The position numbers and the translations under genes were made by a program. From NCBI RefSeq assembly GCF_040183065.1, contig NC_091117.1, forward strand, positions 114,839,226 through 114,903,225: DNA of 64,000 bases. Direction: 5' to 3'. This stretch comes from Periplaneta americana. Lineage: Eukaryota > Arthropoda > Insecta > Blattodea > Blattidae. The notes under the pieces are model-generated. The model was not told the DNA's origin. It saw only the letters and a program-made list of their open reading frames with translations, and did not search any database. This document shows positions 10,920 through 21,257 of the stretch, piece after piece (positions within the stretch are counted from its first letter, which is position 1; each line of letters opens with the position of its first letter).

Positions 10920-11600
10920 CTCATGACACAATTCCGTGAAATATGTGGCATGAGAAATGTGATTGAAGCTATTGACTGCTCTTACATTAGAATAAAAGTA
11001 CCAGGAGAGGTGTCTCGATACTACATAAACAGGAAGGGCCACTTCTCTCTCAATGTGCAAGTGATATGCGATGCATCATTACGTATCAGAGACATCATTG
11101 TACATTGGAGAGGTAGTACTCATGACAGCAAAATCTTCCAAGAGAGCCGAATTAAACAGAGGTTCGAAGAAGGTGAATTTAAAGGACGTCTGCTTGGAGA
11201 TTCAGATTATCCTTGCATTCCTTATCTGTTCACTCCTCTCTTAAATCCATCGACTCCAAGAGAAGAAAGGTACAACCAATTACACAAACTGACAAGAAAT
11301 TATTAATAAGTATTTAATGAATTTCAATCTTAAGATTGAAATTCATTAAATACTTATTCATAATTTACCAGGCATATTGATATATTAAAATGAATTGTAA
11401 ATGACAAGAAATGCAGTTGAAAGGTGCTTTGGCGTGTGGAAACAAAGATTTAGATGTTTATTGAGAGGATTTCCCACTAGTCTTGAGAACACAAAGACCT
11501 ACATTGTTGCCTTAGCAGCGCTACACAACTTAGCATTAGAAATAGGGGAACGAAATGATGTTCAATGTCCCACATCCTAATGAAGATCCTGCTACAGCAG
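10920..11600 (+). pseudogene. HARBI1-like nuclease, catalytic 3' half
   Basis: Coding resumes directly after the hAT element: TQFREICGMRNVIEAIDCSY, where the D of AIDCS is the first catalytic aspartate of the Harbinger DDE domain. RGSTHDSKIF follows, then LLGDSDYPCIPYL with the second aspartate. After the palindromic insertion (11301-11401) the frame continues as RNAVERCFGVWKQRFRCLLR, supplying the catalytic glutamate. A frameshift near 11565 precedes the likely C-terminal stretch. The DDE triad residues are all present, but the gene is broken by two insertions and a frameshift. Confidence 0.82.
11301..11401. repeat. Small palindromic insertion with 11-bp flanking duplication
   Basis: A 54-bp perfect palindrome (arms 11305-11331 and 11332-11358, centre CAATCTTAAGATTG) sits in an insert bracketed by two copies of TGACAAGAAAT (11290-11300 and 11402-11412). 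Removing the insert and one copy restores a continuous Harbinger reading frame across L-T-R-N-A-V-E-R. The palindrome has no spacer. Confidence 0.85.
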
Positions 11601-11639
11601 AAGACCTACAGGTATACTCCTCCTGTTAGATAGGTTTGA

Positions 11640-13030
11640 AATATAACTAAAGTAACATTTTTGTTTTATAATTTGTACTGTAACAGTGCTCTAGCCTTGA
11701 AACATGATAATATACAAGAGGTGATAAATATTTTTAAGGTTCCAAGTAAACTATATTGACACTCAATATTATTTTTTAATCATACATTGAGTACTGTATG
11801 GTGTTTTTCTTTATTATATGTGCTGATCAAAGCATATTAATATGAAACTTCATTTTCAGCTGAGAATACAGACAACGGCTTGTTAAAATATTGTTCTCAT
11901 AATTATAAGTTTTATATTAATATGTTCCAATTGAACACATACATATATTAGAATTTAAAACCTGAAAATCTTAAATGCATTTAAGATAAAAGGTAATGTA
12001 TGGTACATTTGATACCTGTAACTATATAATATCATTTTGCCTTCGTTGCTGACTAGTGACCTACTGATGTTCATCTCTATTTTGGTATGCTATGTTTTGC
12101 TTTCTGCCGAATGGGGGATGTTTAGGTGCTAGTGAAGATTTTTGTGTGTTGCGTAGTATTATGTGGATTAGTATATGTGTGTTGAATTGTAATTGGATAT
12201 TGAATATGTTATTGTGTATTTATTTATTTATTTCATAGTATTGTAATATGTTCAGTTGTTGACTTTTCGGTGCAGTGTGTAGTGTGTTCAAGTGTTTTTA
12301 TATTGTTGTAATTGTGATTGCTATCAATGATGTGTTCTGCATAATTTGATGAGTTGTGTGGTTTGGTTACCATTATTACTTTCATATCATTCGTTGTGTT
12401 TGACTAGTATAATATGTAGCTAGTCGGCGATGTATGCAATGGAGGGAGAAATGAACTGACTACTCTACCCTATTATCTCCTGGTCTGGTTGCCTAATTGG
12501 TATCACTTATGCGATTCAGATCTATCTTCGGACAGTTGACTAAACAATAACATATTCGTTGTATCTTATTTGGAAATCTGGGCAACAAATTTATTGCATT
12601 TTAACTTTTAGACTACAATTGAATTGTATTTATTTTTTGTTTGGTGTGAATGTTAAGATTTTTCTGTAATGTGTTGTAATGTGTTTTGTATGCTATCTTG
12701 TATATTTGTTTTCTGACGTGCACTTTTTATAATTTTACAGGAGAGCAATTTTAAGCCTTTGAGTTTAATTTAAAAATACCTGCAATTAATATTGGAAACT
12801 AAGACAGTAGTATTTTAATAGATAATTTTCTCGAGATGTTGAATTTAAATTTGAATTTGATATTTTTTCAATCGAAACTTTGAAATTTGAAATTTTCCGA
12901 CATATCATCTTTTGGCCACTTACTTTAATCTAAATAAAAGAGAGAAGTCAGAAGGTGGCAGAACTTTCAATTTTACATAAAATAGTATAGCCCTATTTCC
13001 TTTATCAACTCTGCAGAAAGGCATGATGCT
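11640..13030. other. AT-rich non-coding stretch with probable dispersed repeat
   Basis: There is no supported gene. The segment around 12415-12550 (TGTATGCAATGGAGGGAGAA through CTTCGGACAGTTGACTAAAC) is less AT-rich than its surroundings. I recognise it from memory as resembling a common interspersed insect repeat. That is a recollection, not a match I could run. Confidence 0.4.
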
Positions 13031-13037
13031 TGTAGGT

Positions 13038-13062
13038 GATGATGATGATGATGATGATGATG

Positions 13063-13119
<57 letters not shown>

Positions 13120-13139
13120 GTACTATAATAATAATAATA

Positions 13140-13197
<58 letters not shown>
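13038..13197. repeat. Compound trinucleotide microsatellite
   Basis: (GAT)n at 13038-13064 passes into (TTA)n to about 13116. A short ACCGTACT interruption follows, then (ATA)n, then (TTA)n to 13197. The AAT and TTA tracts face each other and can form a long imperfect hairpin. Confidence 0.95.
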
Positions 13198-13199
<2 letters not shown>

Positions 13200-13361
13200 T
13201 GAAACAACTTTAATCGTAATATTGAATAAAATGTTTTCTTTTGAGTAGCCTACACAAGAAATTAACTCAAATCTATATTAATTATTAATTTGAAGAAAAA
13301 TGGTTTTGTTTAGAAAATAAAGCAGGAGTTGAATTACAATCACCTACTGTTTTTCACTATT

Positions 13362-14415
13362 TGTGGTTCGTTTTCACCAGTCACTGTCCTCTGATGCTTC
13401 ACCATCAAGTACAGCTGCAGTATGTGAAGTTTTCAATTATCTGTAGGGATCATAGCAATCCTCATCAATTCAAGCAGGGGTCAGAGAGGCTCAGCAAGTC
13501 CCTTTATAGTTTCTGACTATGCTTTCGCGTATAATGGCTATCATGTTTTGGATATATGTTAGTAAATTGGTTTATGTAGGTAATACTGTAGTTTCTCTCT
13601 TCACTATTTTTAGTTTTTGGATCATACTTTCCTTTACTGTCAGGTGTAGCCTAATATATCTACATGGAGAAATCTTCTTCTTGTGTATAAGATTAGTAAT
13701 CTGACCTCTCGATTATAGGTCATGAATATGTGAAAACATTATTTTTTTTAACAATTGAATTGTTTCATCTCCTGCAATTTGTCAATGAATAATTATTTAC
13801 ATTAATTTTTCATGTATGCTGGATAATATTTTGTCCTCTATTTTTCCTATAACTTTCGTTCTGGATAATATTACGTTTTGAAAGTAGCCTATTTTTCAGA
13901 TTTCTTTAAAATTCTGGAGATGAGTATGTTTTTCTTGAGAAAGTGATGTATGGTACATCTTCTACAGCATTAAACCGGAGGTCTGAGAGTTTAGCAGCAA
14001 CTATTTCACATTTTATCGTAATATATTCCATCCCACATTCCTTCTTAATTATCTCTTCTTCTGACTTTGAACGTTTTGTTTGTTTTACTCTCTTACTTTC
14101 TTATAGAATTTATTGGATCTTCTTTTGTCATTATCCTGCCCTTGAGTTTCTTCATTTACTGTAGAATTGATTGGATCTTCTCTTGTTGTTATTATCACCT
14201 GTTCCTGAGTTTCCTTATTTACTCTAAAATTGATTGAATGTTCTCTTGTCAATATTATATTCTGTTTCTTAGTGTATTCAATCCCTGTTGAATTAATTGG
14301 ATCTTCTCTTGTTATTATCTGTCTCTGTGTTTTCTCACTATCCATTACCTGCAATGTTTGAAGATTTACATCTGAATGCCTTGCTCATTATAGCTTTCTC
14401 GTATATCATATGTTG

Positions 14416-14487
<72 letters not shown>

Positions 14488-14990
14488 TGCTCTTCGGATT
14501 AGGCCATTGGGCCTATTCCATCTCCTGGATTCAGCTGGTCCCTCCAATGCTTCTTCGGTCTGCCGATGTTTCTCCTTCCTATTGGTGTGTAGTTTAGGAT
14601 ATTTTGTGGTATTCTTTCTGTCATATGGTCATATGTTGATAATAAATTAAAATTCCTCCCTTTTTCACATATAGAATTTCCAGGGCTTCAGTCAGTATCA
14701 TCATTTATGAAAGACACTTCCAGAAGGTCAAATTCTTTACTTGAGTTAACTGTGATTTCCTTAGTATTTTCTTCCAAATCCATAAAATTATATTCTTGCT
14801 TACTTGTAGTAATCTCCATCGCAATTGACTGTGTTAACTATATTTCCATAATTTTTCCTCCTCAGTCCGTAATAGTTTCTTCTTCTGTATTTGTTGTGAC
14901 CTCCATGTCTTCTAATTCATATCCATTATTAAAATTTTACTACTCTGAGATGAGAAGGAAGCACACAACTATAATATTCCTGCTCTAGTT
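13362..14990 (-). CDS. Possible acidic repeat-protein gene, minus strand, fragmentary
   Basis: Several minus-strand stretches look coding. At about 14960-14700 there is an acidic, Thr/Glu-rich stretch (YELEDMEVTTNTEEETITD) with two stops. At 14354-14085 there is a repeated peptide with TREDPINST as its core, three to four copies of about 20 residues. At 14080-13945 a continuation reads SEEEIIKKECGMEYITIKCE after a frame change. At 13450-13362 a terminal exon-like piece reads SHTAAVLDGEASEDSDW then stop, preceded by an acceptor-like CCCTACAG. No domain is recognised. It may be a fast-evolving host gene, a pseudogene or chance. I do not assign a function. Confidence 0.3.
14107..14340. repeat. 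Imperfect tandem repeat of about 60 bp, four units
   Basis: Four diverged units share the pattern GAATT-ATTGGATCTTCTCTTGT with spacing of about 58-65 bp. On the minus strand they encode the TREDPINST peptide repeat. Unit lengths near multiples of three keep the peptide phase in most units. Confidence 0.75.
14415..14485. repeat. (CAT)n/(ATG)n microsatellite
   Basis: About 23 CAT units. One minus-strand frame reads as poly-aspartate, which is likely a by-product of the repeat. Confidence 0.95.
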
Positions 14991-16002
14991 ACATTACTTC
15001 ACACTTGTTCAGGGCTTTGTGTATCATTAAAGAGCCTCTTCTTTGAAATTTTGAACCATGCATATCACATCAAAGCATTTTGCTCACATAAGACATAATT
15101 GATTCTCGTCATAAACTAATGTAAACATTTAAACTGTATAATGAATTAAAATTTCAAACATTTATTAATCATTATCTTGCATGGGAGTGCCAATACACAC
15201 GTTTTAATTTGGAAAGTTTCTGGAATAGCAGATGGCAAAACATGTTATGTCAACATAACAATGTTTGCCACCTTACAAATTCTAAGATCAAACTTGATAT
15301 GTACACTTATCAAATTCTGCCACCTCAGAAAATTGAAAGATTTCACATATCATGAAGTGGCTGGATTTAATAGTACTTTAATTTTATTATTCACCCTAGA
15401 CATATCATGCTTTGCCAGTATATAGATCTTGAAGAAACCTACCAACTGAGCTGAAAAATAGAAAATGGCCAAAAAGTGACATCATGTTTTGCCATCCCAG
15501 TCTAGATATATTATATTATATTACATATAATTATATATCTGTGTGTGTTGGCTTATTATGTTTTTCATTGCTTTTCTTTTTATTGAGGTGTCTCTTATTT
15601 TGGAATTTTAACTGTTATTGTATGCTATATATGTTATTACGTCACTTGTAACTTTAAAATAATATTCAGAGTAATCTTTCCGTTTCTTTTTAATGAGTTA
15701 TAATGCAAAAACAAATCATTATTATTATTAATTGAAAAGGTAACCAGGAAAAAATTCATTATGTAAGACAGTATTGTATAATGACTGAAAACCATTGTTA
15801 CACTCCAAGGAGATTAGCGAGTTTACTTGGAATCATTTTTAGTTTAAGTCTCTGTGTGCATATTCAGTAGTGATCTTTATGACATCGTAGTAAAAGTAAA
15901 CAAAGAAAAATCGAATAATTAAATAGGTACTATTCACTGACGAACAATAGTATTCTTGATTGTTTAATTTAAAACTCAGTCCCTGTTTCCCTATAACATT
16001 TT
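14991..16002. other. AT-rich stretch, nothing recognised
   Basis: Short open frames on both strands show no motif or composition that supports a gene. No bounded repeat was seen. Confidence 0.5.
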
Positions 16003-16243
16003 CCTTTTTGTGTTCTATCATTGCTGCACCTCCAAAATCTCTATGTGCTGTTAAAAAGATTTTGCAGGACAAAGAAAGAAGCATTGTCACTTCTAATTCC
16101 CTTGATTATCAAAGCTACTTTCGGTATTTTCTTCTAATGATTGAAATTATACCTAAAGTAGCTTTGAAAATCAAGGGAATTAAAAGTGGCAATGGTTTGT
16201 ACTCATGGCAGATTTAGGAGGCACAGTGATGATATGCTTATTT
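16003..16243. repeat. Inverted-repeat (hairpin) element, MITE-like
   Basis: The core arms at 16082-16127 and 16149-16194 (46 nt each, about four mismatches) share TTCCCTTGATTATCAAAGCT and its complement, with a loop of about 21 nt. A second outer pair, CTGCACCTCCAAAATCT at 16024 and its near complement at 16210-16226, extends the fold. The arms are asymmetric, with about 41 versus 15 nt between inner and outer pairs, suggesting a later indel. There is no target duplication that I can defend. Confidence 0.7.
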
Positions 16244-16736
16244 AACACTTTTAATATTAATAAAACTGTAATTGTTTTTACAGTGAATCTAATGTATTTG
16301 GTATAATGACATGTTTAATGTTTAATACCGAATCTTGAACTCATATTTTACGAAATTATGAAAAACCCCCCCTTTTTGCAGTGTAGTCTTCATATAGTAT
16401 CATGTAGGCCTAATAACAAAAACTGACACAATATTAATAAAAATGACTTTTCACTAAAGCTACGATTTTGCATCATTTTTCCTTGTGATAGAAAAGTTTC
16501 TCGATTTAACATTACATGTTTCATATAAGATTGAGTGTTACTGCATTATTTTGCAAATTTGGTGAGAAGCTTAACTGTTACCCACATTTTTTAGTGAATT
16601 TTGGAATGTTATTACAGATAAATGATGCATTATTTGTTTGCTTGTCAAAAAACTGCATTTCTGTGATTTGAGTGAAATTGTCAATATTATAAGAACTTTC
16701 AACAAGAAAATGTACACCTAAGGTGAGGTACGAAAA
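16244..16736. other. AT-rich stretch, nothing recognised
   Basis: No gene, RNA or bounded repeat is supported. Confidence 0.5.
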
Positions 16737-16744
16737 CTTTTCAT

Positions 16745-17268
16745 TAGGGTGACCAAATTTTCAGACACAAAAAGGACCCATTCCTAAAAGTTGTTCTGTA
16801 AAGAGCTGACTTTATTATATGCCTTACATGTACTTATTACTCATGCTCACGTGACTTAGAATACACATACAGAATGTAGCTGCTGTAGCATGATTCAACT
16901 ACTGACCAACAACATTTTTCTGGTATCAATGTATTGCTTTGAAATGCTGCTTTCCAAGAAGGAAGTTACAGAATTGAACACAACTATAATTCAGATTGCA
17001 TTTCGTATGAACGTAGCTTTGTTTTAATATTTCTGGCTCCAGTCTAGATGTCTACATATTATTCGCTGCTGTAAAGTATTTTCTGTTTTTCTTTTCACTT
17101 ATTTTATCTGAGAGAATAAGACTTTTGCTTCCAATTTTATTTTCCAAGATTTTTAGCAAGAAAAACTTAGGAAACAGGTTATTTATAGGGTTTTCAAGCT
17201 TTTATGCAGGCTACAGGATGAGCTAAAAACAAAGTATCATGCAAAAAGCAGGACATCTGGTCACCCTA
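16745..17268. mobile_element. Short non-autonomous hAT (MITE)
   Basis: The left end is TAGGGTGACCAAATTTTC at 16745. The right end in reverse is TAGGGTGACCAGATGTCC, ending at 17268. The flanking 8-mers are CTTTTCAT (16737-16744) and CTTTCCAT (17269-17276), seven of eight identical, consistent with a hAT target duplication. The 524-bp interior has no coding content. The TAGGGTGACCA terminus is one I recognise from hAT elements in many animals. Confidence 0.85.
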
Positions 17269-17276
17269 CTTTCCAT

Positions 17277-17612
17277 GTACGTACTTACTATCCTTATATT
17301 GTCCATAGTTTTTTCTGCATTCATTTACCCTCTTCGTCCTTCTGTCTTCAGCGCCACACCTTCTTTCACCTTCACTGTGTAGATATTTCCACTTCTATTT
17401 TCTTATCACCCCTCCCTACCCTTCAAACAACAAAATCACATCAAAACCAGCTTCTCTTCTCATCACCTATCCAGACAGTTGCAGGTAGGAAATCCACAGT
17501 CATTGTCCAAAGTGATTGGAGGAAGGTATAACGGTGTAAAGTATTTTAAGTAAAAAGTATAGTGCATAAATTGAAACATTGTGTTTTAATATGCAGATAA
17601 AATGTATTTAGT
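17277..17612. other. Non-coding stretch
   Basis: A pyrimidine-rich segment at about 17330-17470. No gene or bounded repeat is supported. Confidence 0.5.
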
Positions 17613-17903
17613 ATGGATAGCAACATATTCTATTGGAAACTATGTGACATTAAAGTTGCTGCTGAAAGGAAGTTCACTGTAAAGCAACACACAGAGACAA
17701 ACATAAGTGAAATCTTCAGAATCAAAAGAAGATGCAACAGTTGTTGCTTGGACGAGCTCCAGGATCATCAAACCACTCGCCATTGTTTGAAGATCTGTGT
17801 GAATTTTCATCTCTGCTGGTATCCCACTCAGCTTGACAATGGAAAGCTATATTATGTAATGGAAAAGTTTTATAGAAAATCCGTAAGGGATATTTCCAGT
17901 TAG
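17613..17903 (+). pseudogene. hAT transposase N-terminal fragment (BED finger region)
   Basis: The frame reads FYWKLCDIKVAAERKFTVKQ then HTETN, which resembles the BED finger and adjoining region of CGGBP1-like hAT proteins (C-x2-C-type first pair degraded, H retained). After a frame change a stretch near 17795-17880 (QLDNGKLYYVMEKFYRKSVR) resembles the segment that follows in that family. No catalytic domain is present downstream, so this is a truncated relic. It is related in type to the genes at 8874-10606 and 40900-41010. Confidence 0.5.
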
Positions 17904-18557
17904 CGAAAAATTTATATTAGTGGTTGCTACATGAAGACAGTGCAAGAAATCATTAACAAATTAAACTCTTTTGTACAGCCTGGGACGACAACATATTAAT
18001 ATTTGTAATGTTCTTCATGGCGACAATAATAATATAATAACTTTCACAACCTCCAAGATGAATGCTTAGAAGATCTTGATATGCAAGAAAAGTTTGACTT
18101 CAATTAAGCAATTCTGTGGAGCCAACTTTCTCATAAAAACAAAGATGTTGCACTACAGGAGTATATACCAGGAAGCAAGTAGATTGTGCTCTAAATGGAC
18201 AGAAGCAATTAAAATGTCGGCAAATGTCTGTAGTGCATTCCCTGCCAGGTGCCAGGAAGGTCTAAAATCTAACATGGTACCTTCTACTGATGATGTTGCA
18301 GACAGCACACGTCCTGGATACCTGTCTGTATGGATAGGTACTGCACAATGGTAGGCACCATCAAATTCAAGGCACGATGCCTCAAGCTCTGAGGGATAAT
18401 AGGTACACTTGTCTATGAGGAATTCTGGTCTGGCTACAAATTGCAGTACTTGGCGCATAGATATAATAGTGTTTAAACCAAACTTCAAATCCGGAGTAAT
18501 CCTTAACTCCAAAATCTGGTTTGAATTTCATTGTGGCCAGCCAGAAGGGTTAATTTT
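17904..18557. other. Non-coding stretch, possible continuation of the hAT relic
   Basis: Scattered stops in all frames. I see weak transposase-like residues but nothing that I can defend as a domain. Confidence 0.4.
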
Positions 18558-18559
18558 GA

Positions 18560-18560
18560 G

Positions 18561-18603
<43 letters not shown>
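18560..18603. repeat. (AT)n microsatellite
   Basis: About 22 perfect AT units. Confidence 0.95.
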
Positions 18604-18605
<2 letters not shown>

Positions 18606-18671
18606 CCAACAATTGAATATTATTTATTACAAAAATTAAATACAATGTACACAATTTTTCAGCAACACAGT

Positions 18672-18932
18672 AGCCACTGGCGTGGCTCAGTCAATTTAAG
18701 CCCTTGCCTGCCGATCTGAAGTTGCGCTCGGGAGCGGGTTCGATCCCCGCTTGGGCTGATTACCTGGTTGGGTTTTTTCCGAGGTTTTCCCCAACCGTAA
18801 GGTGAATGCCAGGTAATCTATGGCGAATCCTCAGCCTCATCTCGTCAAATATCATCTCGCTATCACCAATCTCATCGAAGCTAAATAACCTCGTAGTTGA
18901 TACAGCGTTGTTAAATAACCAACTTAAAAAAA
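18672..18932 (+). mobile_element. tRNA-derived SINE with exact TSD
   Basis: The 261-bp element is flanked by identical 11-mers AGCAACACAGT (18661-18671 and 18933-18943). Its head contains an RNA polymerase III A box (TGGCTCAGTC at 18683) and B box (GGTTCGATCCC at 18737), so it derives from a tRNA gene. A conserved body follows (TACCTGGTTGGGTTTTTTCC, then TTTTCCCCAACC), and the tail ends in A8 at 18925-18932. The body motif is shared, inverted, with the second SINE at 39617-39806. Transcription would be internal-promoter driven. Insertion is by LINE-mediated target priming (family knowledge). Confidence 0.93.
18683..18747 (+). promoter_or_regulatory. RNA polymerase III internal promoter (A and B boxes)
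   Basis: The A box TGGCTCAGTC (18683-18692) and B box GGTTCGATCCC (18737-18747) lie about 44 bp apart in the SINE head. Confidence 0.8.
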
Positions 18933-18943
18933 AGCAACACAGT

Positions 18944-20440
18944 TGATTGTTGGAGCACCAAATTTCTCGCTGATTTCCTGACATCAATGGGAATAGATAA
19001 AGCACTTTTCCTCAGATTGACCATTATTGCTATTTGGGGGTCTGTTTTGACGGAAATGAGATTTTTTGATGTTATGCATCCTAATGGTATCTTTATTGCG
19101 ACAAAAGATGACATTCATATCTCTGTTATTTTCCTCTTTAAACATAATTATTATGATTTTATACAGTCATTCAAACTTCAAATGCTCACTCCTGGAATAC
19201 TATAGGAAATGACATATTACATTTTGAATTGTTGTAACTTAAAAAGAAATTGTTAACCTCTTTTTTAGTTTGCTAATAAAACATTTTATGTCATTAAATT
19301 TAACTCCAACATTTTGTCCTTGTGACAATCCTTTAATAACCAATACACCACTGTATTAAAAATAACAGAGACATCTATAATCACACTCAATGTAGAAGTG
19401 TACCGTGGGATAGAGTGAGAAAGATTTTGAGAGATTTAGATTGATCACTAACGCTTTACTGTTTTTAAGACGCATTTTTGGTCTGATAAGTTAAATGTAG
19501 AATAATTAAATGTAGATCCTTCAAATAACTATCACAATTTATTGGGTATAATTGTCATGCAAATAAAAATTAACTTATAATCACTACCTAATGTTTTATT
19601 TGTATAACCATTAGGCCAAAGAAATTATGACAGTTACTGAAGGATTTATATTTAATTATTTTTTATTATTTTTTTTAATTTACCATAGATATATGGATGT
19701 AAGGATGTTCCAAATTTTGAAATGTGTTACAATTTGAATCTTTTATGTTCATGAATTTGTAATAATTCGAATTTCGAGCACAGCTTAATAGCTGAAAGTG
19801 CATTTGACAATTTAATAATAATGTGATATTTGTACATAAATTCTAGCACTCCCCTGGAAGAAAGTGATTTCGTGCTCAGGAGATGATTCAATACACGACA
19901 AAATTTACGTAGGTAAATTATAATAAGGAACATTTGAAAATCTAAATACTGAAATATTAAGAAAAGTAAAAAAAAAAGTGTATACCAAAAAAGTTAGAAT
20001 TGCAATGTAATATTCTCACAATTAGTTAATTGGCTAATTATATACACTTTTTTCTGAGTTTTCATCTTTATTTAGGTAATGACCACTAAATATGATGGTG
20101 TGACATTGATTACCTCAGAGCTTACCAACCGATGTGTTGCAAAATTTTGGAATTGAAAAATAAATTTTATGCCATCCAGAAAGTCTATTTACAACACATT
20201 TTTTATTTACAACGATGTCTTTGATATGGCACATTTTATTTTGAGATAGACTTTACCAATGAAACGTGAACACCTGCAACAATGCATAGTAAATCGTTTA
20301 CTCTTCCCACTTAGTAATAAACAGAGTTTATAATCGTCGGAACATATTGGTCAGTTTCAGTATAAATACGTGTGAGCGGGTGATAATGTGAATATTTTAT
20401 GAAAAGTGCTTTATTTAGATATTATCATGGACAAATTTTT
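18944..20440. other. AT-rich stretch, nothing recognised
   Basis: Short open frames only. An A-rich run lies near 19970 and T-rich runs near 19660. No supported gene or bounded repeat. Confidence 0.5.
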
Positions 20441-20479
20441 AATTTGAAAAAGACATTCTGAAACAAGCTTGGGTTAGAA

Positions 20480-20870
20480 TTGGATGACAGTAGTTCTAAT
20501 TCAAATAATATGCGCGAAAATTCCCTTCAGGGTTCACAAAAACGCACTGCGTTTCGTAAATATAGTGATGAATACTTGCAATATGGTTTTACGTGGTGTG
20601 GAGATGAATATAAAGAAAATCCCGAGTGTCTTATATGCAGAAATGTTTTTTCAGATCAGTCAATGGTGCCGAATAAACTAAAAAGATACCTATTAGACGT
20701 TTTCAACATCATACTTGTGTGAATCTGCATTTTTACCATGAAAATAATGAAATCTAAACAAAGGAACAGACTGCTGCATCTTGAAGAGCATTTACGTGTT
20801 GGTCTGTCAACCATAAGGCAACGTATAGAGAAATTCTGTGCAACCCACCAAGCACAGACTTCACATTAAT
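20480..20870 (+). pseudogene. Internally deleted BED-finger hAT transposase (ZBED5-like)
   Basis: The N-terminal part reads RKYSDEYLQYGFTWCGDEYK, then ECLICRNVFSDQSMVPNKLK. This is the BED finger region of the ZBED5/FAM200 type, with its C-x2-C and a K-L-K-R after the usual serine-methionine. About 60 bp later the sequence reads KSKQRNRLLHLEEHLRVGLS, TIRQRIEKFCATHQAQTSH, stop, which matches the extreme C-terminus of the same family. The roughly 500 residues between, including the DDE core, are missing. It is therefore a non-autonomous deletion derivative. I could not define its TIRs. Confidence 0.7.
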
Positions 20871-21253
20871 TTAAATAAGAAAGTTTTCAAAACGGTAATA
20901 AAAATCTTTTATCAGACATCCAGTATAGATAGGTTGGGATTTTTTACACATGTTTGTTTTTTTCTAACTCCACTCAAGTTGTTCCTAGTTTTTTTAGAAT
21001 TTTCTATTTCGTGTTAACATTGTCCTATCTAGAACAGTAAATGTCTGACTTACATAGAAGTTATCAGTGCTTTTTTCTGGCGGAACGCACTGGAATGACA
21101 TTCTGGCACTTTTTTTCTTGCAGTTTTTATCATGCAAGCGAAATAAGTGTGTATAACTATGTTTTTAATATAATTTTTCTTTGAATTCCACTTAGACTTT
21201 GAAAGTCTTATTTGGACGAAAAGAAGCTTAAAAACGACAAAATTCCCGTACAG
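20871..21253. other. Flank of deleted hAT, non-coding
   Basis: AT-rich sequence with a hAT-terminus-like CAGTGCTTTTTTCTGGCGGA near 21066. No partner end found. Confidence 0.3.
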
Positions 21254-21257
21254 TTAA

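Larger units (their letters stand above)
7169..11600 (+). mobile_element. PIF/Harbinger element carrying HARBI1-like nuclease
   Basis: The region holds a Harbinger-type transposase gene on the plus strand in at least two exons, interrupted by a hAT element (8073-10919) and a small palindromic insertion (11301-11401). I could not find convincing Harbinger TIRs with a 3-bp TSD, nor the Myb-like second gene that autonomous Harbingers carry. The outer limits given are therefore those of the coding remnant, not of the element. A domesticated HARBI1-like gene is an alternative, but the decay argues for a dead transposon. Confidence 0.7.

Noticed and set aside
14338..14547. Poly-aspartate ORF
   Set aside because: Translation of the CAT microsatellite; not evidence for a gene by itself.
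21066..21124. CAGTGCTTTTTT as a hAT terminus
   Set aside because: No inverted partner or 8-bp duplication found.
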